This document shows, in pieces, positions 16,228 through 25,347 of a stretch of DNA of 64,000 nt. Every line of letters begins with the position of its first letter. Positions within the stretch are counted from its first letter, which is position 1. The notes under the pieces are model-generated. The model worked only from the letters and a program-made list of their open reading frames with translations, had not been told where the DNA came from and did no database searches. This DNA is from Pyrinomonadaceae bacterium (lineage in GTDB: Bacteria > Acidobacteriota > Blastocatellia > Pyrinomonadales > Pyrinomonadaceae), in assembly GCA_013003215.1 (NCBI GenBank), contig JABDKD010000230.1, forward strand, positions 1-64,000, given 5' to 3'. The translations under genes were made by a program, and so were the position numbers.

Positions 16228-17496
16228 GTGCGAAATCTTAACAGAAAGTTTGTAGCGGTAGTCCTATTTACCCTCGGGACACTAATACTCGCGGGTTGTC
16301 CCGCAGCCGGGCCGGGTGGTCCGGAGAATGCAGGTGACCAGACTGCGGCTACGGTAAACGGCAAACCCATCATGCTCGAAGAGGTCGAAAGGGCGATCAA
16401 GGCCATGGCCCAAGGGCAGGAAACGAGGCTTTCCCCGATGGAACTCGCACAGGCGCGTCTCCAGGTACTGCAGCAGCTGATCCAGCAAGAGGTCATGTTC
16501 CAAAAGGCTGCGAAAGAAGAAACGATCCCTTCCGACGATGAGGTCAACACGGAGTTGACCAAGTTGAAACGGCAGGCGGGAGGATCGGAAGAGGATTTCG
16601 CGAAGCGTCTCAAAGAAACCGGTCAGACAGAAGAAACGCTGAAGGAAAGTCTCAAAAAGGAGATTGCTACAAGAAAGTTGGTTGAGAAGATTACCGGCAA
16701 CATCAAGCAGCCGACAGATGCTGAAATCCAGGGATTCTATAGCGGGAACAAAGAGTTCTTCGTTAAGAAACGGGGCGTTGAGCTTGCGGCAATCGTTGTC
16801 GACCCGAGGGACAATGGTCAGGGTGATACGACGACCAACGAAGCTGAAGCATCGGCCCGTATTAAAGAGATCGGGCAGCAGCTTCAAAGTGTGGATTTTG
16901 CTACCGTCGCGCGTGAGAAGAGTGAAGATCCGAGCGCAATTCGCGGCGGAGACCTTGGAAACATTTCTGAAGAAGATCTGAAACAGGCCTTCTCGCCGCA
17001 GCTTGCCGCGGGTTTCATGAGCGAGCAGTTTAAGGTAGGTCAGGTCGCGGGGCCTTTTAACATTCAGGGCAAGTACTACATCCTGAAGCTAAAGAACCGT
17101 ATCGAGAAAGATGAATCACTTACGTTGGAGAGCCCGGGCGTCAAGCAGCAGGTAACGGATACGCTTGTGAATAATAGAAAGCAGCTTCTCGCGGCTTCCT
17201 ACCAGGCCATCGCAATGAATGAGGCGAAGGTAATCAATTTCCTTGCTCAGAAAGTTGTAGATAATCCGAACGAATTGAGCGGTGCAAGACCTGTAACTCC
17301 CGAAACGAAAGACGGAGACTCGAATTCGAATACCGAGTCGAAGGCAAACGCTGACTCAAACGCCAATTCGAATTCCGCAGCGAATTCAAACTCGGGAGCA
17401 TCGGACAACTCCGCCAAAGATGCTTCGAACACGGAAAGCTCGGAAGAGAAGTCCGATGAAAAGAAAGACGAGGACACGGACGGGGCAAAGAACTAG
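16228..17496 (+). CDS. SurA-like peptidyl-prolyl isomerase lipoprotein
   Basis: About 422 aa. A lipoprotein signal ends in LILAGC. A SurA-type N-terminal helical domain (ATVNGKPIMLEEVERAI onward) is followed by a parvulin rotamase domain (about 175-300: KKRGVELAAIVVDPRD, SEDPSAIRGGDLGNIS, VGQVAGPFNIQGKYYILKL). The C-terminal 75 residues are disordered, Ser/Asn/Asp/Glu-rich. It probably chaperones outer-membrane proteins in the periplasm. GTG at 16228 is chosen because AAGGAG lies 11 bp upstream; an in-frame ATG at 16192 has no site. A terminator follows directly. Confidence 0.9.
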   Translation: MRNLNRKFVAVVLFTLGTLILAGCPAAGPGGPENAGDQTAATVNGKPIMLEEVERAIKAMAQGQETRLSPMELAQARLQVLQQLIQQEVMFQKAAKEETIPSDDEVNTELTKLKRQAGGSEEDFAKRLKETGQTEETLKESLKKEIATRKLVEKITGNIKQPTDAEIQGFYSGNKEFFVKKRGVELAAIVVDPRDNGQGDTTTNEAEASARIKEIGQQLQSVDFATVAREKSEDPSAIRGGDLGNISEEDLKQAFSPQLAAGFMSEQFKVGQVAGPFNIQGKYYILKLKNRIEKDESLTLESPGVKQQVTDTLVNNRKQLLAASYQAIAMNEAKVINFLAQKVVDNPNELSGARPVTPETKDGDSNSNTESKANADSNANSNSAANSNSGASDNSAKDASNTESSEEKSDEKKDEDTDGAKN

Positions 17497-17520
17497 TTAG
17501 CCTAAAAAATTCTTTTTCGA

Positions 17521-17546
17521 AAGGCGGGTAATACCGCCTTTTTTTT
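17521..17546 (+). terminator. intrinsic terminator, 2 bp before the ABC-F start codon
   Basis: Stem AAGGCGG / CCGCCTT with a 6-nt loop and TTTTTT. It ends the SurA-like gene, but its U-run ends only 2 bp before the ATG of the next gene. Confidence 0.85.
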
Positions 17547-17548
17547 CG

Positions 17549-19462
17549 ATGTTATTCAGACTTACAGATGTTCGAAAATCCTACAGCGGGCACAATGTGC
17601 TCGAGGGAGTTTCGTTTCAGATCAATCCGGGTGAAAAGGTTGGTCTTGTCGGAAGAAACGGGGCCGGCAAGACGACAGTCTTCCGCCTAATAAAAGGCGA
17701 CGAGTCTCCTGATGCAGGGCTTGTGGAAAAAACGAACCGGCTGAAGCTGGGGATGCTTCAGCAGCATGTGGATTTTGAAGAAGACGAATCGGTCCATACC
17801 GCCGCCCTCGGCGCCTTTAAGCTACTCCACGACATCGAAGCCGAAATGCGCGTGCTCGAAGCCCGGATGAGCGAAGATCATTCACCAAATATTTTGGAAC
17901 GGTATTCCGAGCTGCAGCAGCAATTTGAGATCGAGGGTGGATTCGAATATGTTGCGAAGGCCGAGTCGGTCTTGCTGGGCCTGAATTTCGACAAGGCAGA
18001 CTGGGAGCAAAAGACTTCAGAGCTGTCCGGTGGGCAGAAAAACAGACTCGGAATGGTCAAGCTCCTCTTATCCGATGCCGATGTTCTCTTGCTCGATGAG
18101 CCGACAAACCATCTTGATGTCGCAACAGTTGAATGGCTCGAGGAATATCTTTTTGAATATGAAGGTTCCTACGTGATCATCAGTCACGACCGCTATTTTC
18201 TCGACAAGATCTGCAACCGAATCATTGAAATCGATAATGGAAAGGCATTCTCGTATTCAGGGAATTACTCCAAGTACGCCGTCGATTCGCAGATCCGCAA
18301 GGAGCAAATGCGTCGGGAATTCGAGAACCAAAAGGCATTCATTCAGAAGACGGAAGCGTTTATCAGAAAGAATCTTGCGGGCCAAAAGACAAAACAGGCG
18401 AAATCCAGGCGAAACATGCTCGAACGCATGGACCGGGTCGCAGACGTCGGCGAAGAACAAAAGAGTGCCGGATTCGATCTGAAAGGGGTCCAACGAACAG
18501 GCTCGATCGTGCTCTCGGCAAAAAACCTATCGGTCGGGTACCCTGAGAAGCGACTGGCGGGACCCTTTGATTTCTCGCTCTACAGGGGAGATTGCCTTGG
18601 CGTGATAGGTGCCAACGGTACCGGTAAATCTACTCTTCTAAAAACGATACTGGGCCAGATCCGCGAATTGTCGGGTTCGATTCAATGGGGCACGAAAGTG
18701 AATACGGGATACTACTCTCAGGAGCTGGAGGGTCTTAACAAATTAAACGACGTCATCGGTGAATTGCGAACGGTGGCACCGACCGCTGAATCAGGCGAAC
18801 TTCGTTCTTTCTTGGCAGGATTTCTGTTCCTAGGTGAGGACGTATTTAAAAAGGTGGCTGATCTTTCGGGAGGTGAAAAAGGACGACTCGCCCTGGCGAA
18901 ACTCATCTATTCCAAGTCAAATGTCTTGGTCTTAGACGAGCCTACGAATCACTTGGATATTCCCTCCAGAGAGGCTTTGGAGAAGGCCCTCGCTGCCTTT
19001 GACGGCACGATCATAACAGTCAGTCATGACAGGTATTTTCTCGATCGCATCGCAACACAAATATTTGCGTTTGAGGAAGATTGCGAAGTTGAGGTATTCA
19101 ACGGCAACTATACCGAGTATCACAACTGGAAAGAGACCCGCCTCCCATCTTCTGAAACCTCCGTTCCCTTGAAAGAATCAATGCAGGTCGTTGAAACAGT
19201 CTCTTCCGGCAGCCGGCGGGCACAACTATCCAAGAACGAGATCAGAAAACTTCGCGAATCGGCGGATGAACTCGAGGCGACAATTTCCGAACGAGAATCC
19301 GAACTCGCAAAACTCTCGCTACTCATGTCCGATCCCGAAGTCATCGCTGATTCCGACCGCCTCAGCGAAGCCGCAAAGGACTATTCTGCTCTTGAAAAAA
19401 AGATAGCGAATCTCTATTCCGAATGGGAAGAGGTCCTTGGCCGGCTCGGTGAACAGGACTAA
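17549..19462 (+). CDS. ABC-F family ATPase
   Basis: A 637-aa soluble twin-ATPase of the ribosome-associated ABC-F family. First domain: GLVGRNGAGKTT, LSGGQKNRLGM, LLLDEPTNHLD. A charged interdomain linker (about 240-310; RKNLAGQKTKQAKSRR) is the P-site tRNA interaction motif region. Second domain: GVIGANGTGKST, LSGGEKGRLALAK, LVLDEPTNHLDI. There is a C-terminal coiled coil from about 550. There are no membrane helices, so it is not a transporter. Members act in translation quality control or antibiotic resistance; which one cannot be told here. The ATG at 17549 gives the normal ABC-F N-terminus but has no Shine-Dalgarno, only the U-run of the preceding terminator. Confidence 0.93.
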   Translation: MLFRLTDVRKSYSGHNVLEGVSFQINPGEKVGLVGRNGAGKTTVFRLIKGDESPDAGLVEKTNRLKLGMLQQHVDFEEDESVHTAALGAFKLLHDIEAEMRVLEARMSEDHSPNILERYSELQQQFEIEGGFEYVAKAESVLLGLNFDKADWEQKTSELSGGQKNRLGMVKLLLSDADVLLLDEPTNHLDVATVEWLEEYLFEYEGSYVIISHDRYFLDKICNRIIEIDNGKAFSYSGNYSKYAVDSQIRKEQMRREFENQKAFIQKTEAFIRKNLAGQKTKQAKSRRNMLERMDRVADVGEEQKSAGFDLKGVQRTGSIVLSAKNLSVGYPEKRLAGPFDFSLYRGDCLGVIGANGTGKSTLLKTILGQIRELSGSIQWGTKVNTGYYSQELEGLNKLNDVIGELRTVAPTAESGELRSFLAGFLFLGEDVFKKVADLSGGEKGRLALAKLIYSKSNVLVLDEPTNHLDIPSREALEKALAAFDGTIITVSHDRYFLDRIATQIFAFEEDCEVEVFNGNYTEYHNWKETRLPSSETSVPLKESMQVVETVSSGSRRAQLSKNEIRKLRESADELEATISERESELAKLSLLMSDPEVIADSDRLSEAAKDYSALEKKIANLYSEWEEVLGRLGEQD

Positions 19463-19477
19463 CAATCAATACACAGT

Positions 19478-19506
19478 TTGACTGAAGGGGAGTATGTAAC
19501 TAATGT
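19478..19506 (+). promoter_or_regulatory. promoter of the Rrf2-ABC exporter operon
   Basis: TTGACT (19478-19483), 17 bp, TAATGT (19501-19506). The -10 lies inside a long palindrome (19492-19516). Confidence 0.6.
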
Positions 19507-19516
19507 TGTTACATAC
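19492..19516 (+). promoter_or_regulatory. operator palindrome 1 (probable Rrf2 site)
   Basis: Perfect 9-bp arms GTATGTAAC / GTTACATAC with a 7-bp spacer, covering the spacer and -10 of the promoter. Binding here would block RNA polymerase, so autorepression by the adjacent Rrf2 protein is likely (inference). Confidence 0.65.
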
Positions 19517-19520
19517 TTAA

Positions 19521-19541
19521 ATGTAATTTGTTTGATTACAT
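19521..19541 (+). promoter_or_regulatory. operator palindrome 2
   Basis: Perfect 7-bp arms ATGTAAT / ATTACAT with the same 7-bp spacer length as palindrome 1 and a related half-site (TGTAA). Its centre is 27 bp from that of palindrome 1. It ends 3 bp before the start codon. Confidence 0.6.
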
Positions 19542-19544
19542 ACT

Positions 19545-20003
19545 ATGGCGGCAAATTCAAAATTTGCGATCGCGATTCACACCATGGGTGTTCTTGCTTA
19601 CATGGGCGAGAGACATGTTTCGTCCGAGTTAATCGCAACAAGCGTTTCAACAAACCCTGTCGTGATTCGACGAATAATCAGAAAGTTTGTGACCGCAGGG
19701 CTTGTATCCGTTCGGATGGGCACCGGCGGTGGTGCGACACTCCGTAGGCCTGCGACCGAAATCTCCCTGTTTGATATTCACAGTGCGATTGAGGATGACC
19801 GGCTTTTTCAGGTGCCTCATTTGGCGTCGGATCATGAATGCCCCGTAGGTCGCTTCGTACGACCTGTGCTTGCAAAGGTTTTTGGCGGGTTGGAAGTCGA
19901 ACTAAAGTCACATTTGCAGGGGATTTCGCTAAAAGATGTGATGGATGAGGTAGCTTCCGAAATTTCCGCAGAAAAGTGTTCCGCGACAAAGAATGAAGAA
20001 TAG
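19545..20003 (+). CDS. Rrf2 family transcriptional regulator
   Basis: A 152-aa DNA-binding protein. It has an N-terminal winged helix with SSELIATSVSTNPVVIRRII (recognition helix) and the wing VRMGTGGGATLRRP. Only two cysteines are present (about Cys104 in DHECPVGR and one near the C-terminus). The three-cysteine iron-sulfur cluster motif of IscR/NsrR is missing, so it is closer to YwnA-type Rrf2 proteins that sense by thiol or ligand. No Shine-Dalgarno precedes the ATG. Its stop overlaps the ABC exporter start by 11 bp, so both are in one operon and the exporter is the likely target. Confidence 0.9.
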   Translation: MAANSKFAIAIHTMGVLAYMGERHVSSELIATSVSTNPVVIRRIIRKFVTAGLVSVRMGTGGGATLRRPATEISLFDIHSAIEDDRLFQVPHLASDHECPVGRFVRPVLAKVFGGLEVELKSHLQGISLKDVMDEVASEISAEKCSATKNEE

Positions 20004-21801
20004 AAGTAAGAAATCGAAGGCTTTTTCAGTTTGGCGCGAGGCCAGGGAACTGGTTTGGGAACATAGGAACCGGCTAGCCCTTGGCGGTGTGCTGATGTTG
20101 GTTAGCCGCCTTGCCGGCCTCGTACTGCCAGCTTCCTCAAAGTATTTCATCGATGAGATTCTCGTTAAAGAGAGATTCGAGCTTCTAAAGTGGATCGCGT
20201 TGGCGATCGGTGTCGCCACGATCATTCAGGCGATTACCTCTTTTGCGTTGACCCAGATACTTGGTGTCGCCGCACAGTATGCGATCACGAAGATGCGAAA
20301 GCGAGTACAGGCACGGATTGAAAGGCTGCCGGTTTCCTATTTTGACTCGACTCAATCCGGCAAGCTTATCTCGCGAATAATGACGGATGCCGAGGGAATC
20401 AGGAATCTCGTCGGAACCGGACTGGTTCAACTGGCCGGCAGTTCGGTAACGGCGGTTATCTCAATCGCCGTGCTTTTCTGGATCAGTTGGAGACTGACTT
20501 CAGTGACAATAGTCGTGTTGGCAGTGTTCGGTGGTGCACTTGCTTTCGCGTTCACAAAGCTTCGGCCGATTTTTAAGGAAAGACAGGAAATCAATGCGGA
20601 GGTCACCGGACGCCTCGGTGAATCGCTGGGAGGAATTCGCATCGTCAAGTCCTACACAGCCGAGAAACGGGAAGAACTTGTCTTTGCAAGAGGTGCCCAC
20701 CGGCTATTCAGGAACGTCGCAAAATCGATGACAGGGGTGGCGGCAATGACCGGTTTTTCATCCGTCGTTATCGGTTCGATCGGGGTCGTAATGATAATCA
20801 TCGGCGGGGATTCTGTGATGCGGGGAACGATGACACTTGGCGATCTATTCATGTACATTTTCTTTACCGGATTGATGGCGATGCCGATCATTGAGTTTAC
20901 GTCAATATCAACCCAAATAAGTGAGGCTTTTGCAGGGCTTGACCGCATCAGGGAAGTTCTCCGGACCGAAACCGAGGACGAGGAAGACGCCGCCCGTGAA
21001 CCACTACGCGACGTAAATGGTGAAATCGAATTTCGGGATGTCTATTTCGAATACGATGAAGGTGTCCCTGTCTTGAACGGCATCTCTTTCAAATCCGATG
21101 CAGGATCTACGACTGCACTGGTTGGCTCGAGCGGATCCGGTAAATCTACGATTCTGAGCCTGGTTCTCAATTTTATACAGCCAAACTCCGGGCAGGTCTT
21201 GATCGATTCAAAGGATGTGCAATCGATACGGCTGCGTGACTACAGGAAACATCTGGGGGTTGTCCTTCAAGAGAATTTCCTTTTCGACGGTTCGATTGCC
21301 GAGAACATAAGGTTTTCGAATTATTCAGCGACTGACGAGGAGCTTCGTGAGGCCTCGAGGATCGCGTACTGCGACGAGTTCATCGAAAAGTTTGAAAACG
21401 GATACGATACGATCGTCGGTGAAAGGGGAGTAAAGCTGTCAGGCGGACAAAGACAGCGTATTGCGATCGCGAGGGCCCTCTTGGCAGACCCAAAGATCCT
21501 AATTCTGGACGAGGCGACTTCGAGCCTGGATTCAGAAAGCGAACGGATGATCCAGGACGGCCTGAGCATGCTGACGAAAGGACGAACCACCTTTGTGATT
21601 GCCCATCGGCTGTCGACCATTCAAAGTGCTGACAAAATCCTTGTCGTCGAGGACGGAAAAATCGTTGAAAGCGGAAACCACACGGAGCTGCTGGAGATGG
21701 ACGGCCGGTACAAGCAGCTCTACGACAAGCAATATAAGTTTGAACAAAACAAATTCATCAATCCGGGAGAGGATTTCACACCCGATCCCGTTTCTGCATA
21801 G
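19993..21801 (+). CDS. ABC exporter, fused permease and ATPase (MsbA-like)
   Basis: A 602-aa half-transporter that probably works as a homodimer. Six membrane helices lie in residues 25-320. The nucleotide-binding domain (about 345-580) has Walker A LVGSSGSGKST, the Q-loop LGVVLQENFLFDGSI, signature LSGGQRQRIAIARA, Walker B ILILDEATSSLD and H-loop VIAHRLSTI. All catalytic motifs are intact. The substrate is unknown: MsbA-like lipid export and drug export both fit. Its start overlaps the Rrf2 gene, which suggests an inducible exporter. Confidence 0.93.
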   Translation: MKNRSKKSKAFSVWREARELVWEHRNRLALGGVLMLVSRLAGLVLPASSKYFIDEILVKERFELLKWIALAIGVATIIQAITSFALTQILGVAAQYAITKMRKRVQARIERLPVSYFDSTQSGKLISRIMTDAEGIRNLVGTGLVQLAGSSVTAVISIAVLFWISWRLTSVTIVVLAVFGGALAFAFTKLRPIFKERQEINAEVTGRLGESLGGIRIVKSYTAEKREELVFARGAHRLFRNVAKSMTGVAAMTGFSSVVIGSIGVVMIIIGGDSVMRGTMTLGDLFMYIFFTGLMAMPIIEFTSISTQISEAFAGLDRIREVLRTETEDEEDAAREPLRDVNGEIEFRDVYFEYDEGVPVLNGISFKSDAGSTTALVGSSGSGKSTILSLVLNFIQPNSGQVLIDSKDVQSIRLRDYRKHLGVVLQENFLFDGSIAENIRFSNYSATDEELREASRIAYCDEFIEKFENGYDTIVGERGVKLSGGQRQRIAIARALLADPKILILDEATSSLDSESERMIQDGLSMLTKGRTTFVIAHRLSTIQSADKILVVEDGKIVESGNHTELLEMDGRYKQLYDKQYKFEQNKFINPGEDFTPDPVSA

Positions 21802-21830
21802 GCATTTGACTGAGAATTAGTAGGAGAAAT

Positions 21831-22265
21831 ATGGAAAGAACACAGGACTATTCGACACATACACGCTGGCATCCCATCTACCATTTCGTCTTGGCTCCGC
21901 TTATGCTGATCCATCTGATCTATACGATTGTCAGACTGGTTCAGGACCCGGGGTGGGACCGGGCCGAATTCGTGCTTCTCGCCGTTGCCCTCGTCATTAT
22001 TACTTTTCTTGTAAGAATTAATCCTCTAAAGGCCCAGGACAGACTAATCAGGCTTGAGGAACAGCTTCGTATAAGCAAGATACTCCCGCCGGACATTGCC
22101 GAAAAAGGAATGTCGCTGAAGGCATCTCAATACATCGCTCTCAGGTTTGCCCCGGATGAAGAACTCGAGGAGTTGATCACGAAGATCGATTCGGGCGAAT
22201 TAAAAGAAGCTAAAGAGATCAAGCTCGCCATCAAATCCTGGAGAGGTGATTACTTCAGGGTGTAA
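21831..22265 (+). CDS. DUF6526-like small membrane protein
   Basis: A 144-aa protein. It begins MERTQDYSTHTRWHPIYHFV, has two membrane helices (about 17-35 and 47-65), a conserved-looking cytoplasmic stretch (INPLKAQDRLIRLEEQLRI) and a helical C-terminus. The pattern fits DUF6526 as I know it; function unknown. AGGAG lies 6 bp before the ATG, and the gene is 29 bp after the exporter, so it is likely in the same operon. It is convergent with guaB. Confidence 0.75.
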   Translation: MERTQDYSTHTRWHPIYHFVLAPLMLIHLIYTIVRLVQDPGWDRAEFVLLAVALVIITFLVRINPLKAQDRLIRLEEQLRISKILPPDIAEKGMSLKASQYIALRFAPDEELEELITKIDSGELKEAKEIKLAIKSWRGDYFRV

Positions 22266-22283
22266 CCTCCAAAACGGCAGCGC

Positions 22284-23819
<1,536 letters not shown>

Positions 23820-23852
23820 TTATTAATCCTTCCGGGTAGTTTTACAAATAGT

Positions 23853-24764
23853 TTATCGTGCATTCGCAGTATTACTGTTCGATCGACCTGTTGTGTTTGC
23901 GCCCGGAGCTGAACCTGTATTCGCATTAGGAACCGCAGCCGGAGGCCCGCCAATTTCAATTTTGCCGTCCTGCAGTATTTTCTTGATGTTGTCCTTATTG
24001 ATCTCGTATATGAGGCCGTTGTCGCGGTATCCCGGCGGCACGGCCGGAGCAGCAATCTTCCTGCCATTGAGTTCAAGAGAAACCGTATCCGCCAAACCTT
24101 TATAATAATTGAGCTTAACGCTCTCTTCGGCCTCGATTATCCGTTCTCTTACGTCTGTGTTCAGAAGCATCGTTTCACGCTTGCCATCAGCTGTTGAAAC
24201 GATCGCGAGCTCTTCGGCGCTGGTTGTGACCTTGAGCTTGATAGTATCGGTGTCAGGAAGCGGTTCAGATTCTTTGGTATTCGAATTCGCGTTCGTGTTT
24301 GCGTCGGGAGTGCTGTCCGTCTTTACATTCGAGGCTGCCAGACTGTCATTTCCACTCGTGCTCGACTCCATTGACTGGACGTATTTCACTAGAGCATGAA
24401 TACCCCAAGCCATCAGGCCGAGAATGATCACGGCAAAAATAATGGTCGGAAGCATCGAACCTCTTCGTGAATCGTCGGTCAGAACTTCAGGACGATAGTT
24501 CAAGGGATCGCCATCCGCTGATTCCTGAGTCGCGATGATTTTGGCGTAGTCCTGAAGAGCCTCGTGTTCGTCAACGCCAACGTACTTGGCAAAGGACTTT
24601 ACAAACCCTTTATTAAAAATGCCCCCAGGCAGGGTGCTGTAGTCGTCTTCTTCGATCGCCTGGAGATAGAGCGCGGAGATCCGAGTCTGTTCAGCAACCT
24701 CGCTTATAGATATATCCCGTTCTTCGCGGGCTTGCCGCAACTTTTGCCCTAATGAGTCTGCCAT
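23853..24764 (-). CDS. RodZ-like helix-turn-helix membrane protein
   Basis: A 303-aa protein with RodZ architecture. An N-terminal HTH (about 5-70) contains LGQKLRQAREERDISISEVA and IEEDDYSTLPGGIFNKGFVK. A single membrane helix lies near 105-125, then a Ser/Asn/Asp-rich linker (about 135-165), a DUF4115-type periplasmic domain (about 170-265) and an Asn/Ser-rich tail. RodZ couples MreB to the cell-wall elongation machinery; the role here follows from family knowledge. AAGGA is directly adjacent to the ATG. It has its own strong promoter. Confidence 0.85.
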   Translation of the reverse strand: MADSLGQKLRQAREERDISISEVAEQTRISALYLQAIEEDDYSTLPGGIFNKGFVKSFAKYVGVDEHEALQDYAKIIATQESADGDPLNYRPEVLTDDSRRGSMLPTIIFAVIILGLMAWGIHALVKYVQSMESSTSGNDSLAASNVKTDSTPDANTNANSNTKESEPLPDTDTIKLKVTTSAEELAIVSTADGKRETMLLNTDVRERIIEAEESVKLNYYKGLADTVSLELNGRKIAAPAVPPGYRDNGLIYEINKDNIKKILQDGKIEIGGPPAAVPNANTGSAPGANTTGRSNSNTANAR

Positions 24765-24822
24765 TCCTTGTGTTTATTCGTCCCCGTCGAGTACGCCTTC
24801 CAGTACTAATACTTAGCACCAA

Positions 24823-24852
24823 AATATATCGTTGAAACGACAATGGTGTCAA
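24823..24852 (-). promoter_or_regulatory. promoter for the RodZ-like gene
   Basis: On the minus strand a perfect TTGACA (24852-24847), 18 bp, TATATT (24828-24823), about 60 bp upstream of the start. Confidence 0.7.
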
Positions 24853-24906
24853 TCGTTTCGGGCTGATTTGTGCTCCGGCGTTGCTTGCCTATTTTGAGTA
24901 CAGCAT

Positions 24907-24925
24907 GATAAGTTTATCCCTTATC
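24907..24925 (+). promoter_or_regulatory. inverted repeat upstream of the BMC locus
   Basis: Perfect arms GATAAG / CTTATC with a 7-bp spacer, 50 bp upstream of the shell-protein ATG. It could be an operator near the -10 of a weak promoter (TTGCCT about 17 bp upstream of ATAAGT). No regulator gene adjoins it. Confidence 0.35.
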
Positions 24926-24974
24926 TGAGCTGAATAAACAGGACAAATTTTTTACAAAAAGTGAGGAATCTTTA

Positions 24975-25298
24975 ATGACTCTCGAAGCGCTTGGAATGGT
25001 TGAAACTAAGGGTTTTGTCGGTGCCGTTGAGGCGGCTGACGCTATGGTTAAGGCCGCGAATGTTGACCTTATTGGAAAGGAGTATATCGGTGCGGGCTAC
25101 GTGACCATTTTCGTACGTGGTGATGTTGGAGCGGTGAAGGCCGCAACTGATGCCGGTGCGGCCGCGGCTAGAAGAGTCGGTGAACTAATCAGTGTTCACG
25201 TGATTCCGCGGCCCCATAGCGAGGTAGAGGACGTACTTCCCGGAAAGAGCGTGACCAGCGGGAAATCTGTCCGGTCAGGGACGAAGTCCAAGAAATAG
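24975..25298 (+). CDS. bacterial microcompartment hexameric shell protein (BMC-H)
   Basis: A 107-aa shell protein closely resembling PduA/EutM/CcmK types. It begins with [20 protein letters not shown], the canonical BMC first strand and helix. The pore region reads [20 protein letters not shown], where IGAG is the pore loop. [15 protein letters not shown] and [15 protein letters not shown] complete the domain by about residue 88. The last 18 residues are a basic Ser/Gly/Lys tail. A GAGGA site precedes the ATG. Such proteins tile the facets of a protein shell around metabolic enzymes. It is followed after 49 bp by an acylating aldehyde dehydrogenase, the hallmark core enzyme of metabolosomes. 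No BMC-P or BMC-T gene is in the window. Confidence 0.95.
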   Translation: MTLEALGMVETKGFVGAVEAADAMVKAANVDLIGKEYIGAGYVTIFVRGDVGAVKAATDAGAAAARRVGELISVHVIPRPHSEVEDVLPGKSVTSGKSVRSGTKSKK

Positions 25299-25347
25299 CC
25301 GCTAGTTAGTATTCTGTGTCTGTTTGGTCTTATACGCGGCGGTTCTA

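Noticed and set aside
19494-19499. Start-stop ATG TAA preceded by AAGGGGAG upstream of the Rrf2 gene
   Set aside because: Lies upstream of the predicted transcription start and inside the operator palindrome, so it is probably not transcribed.
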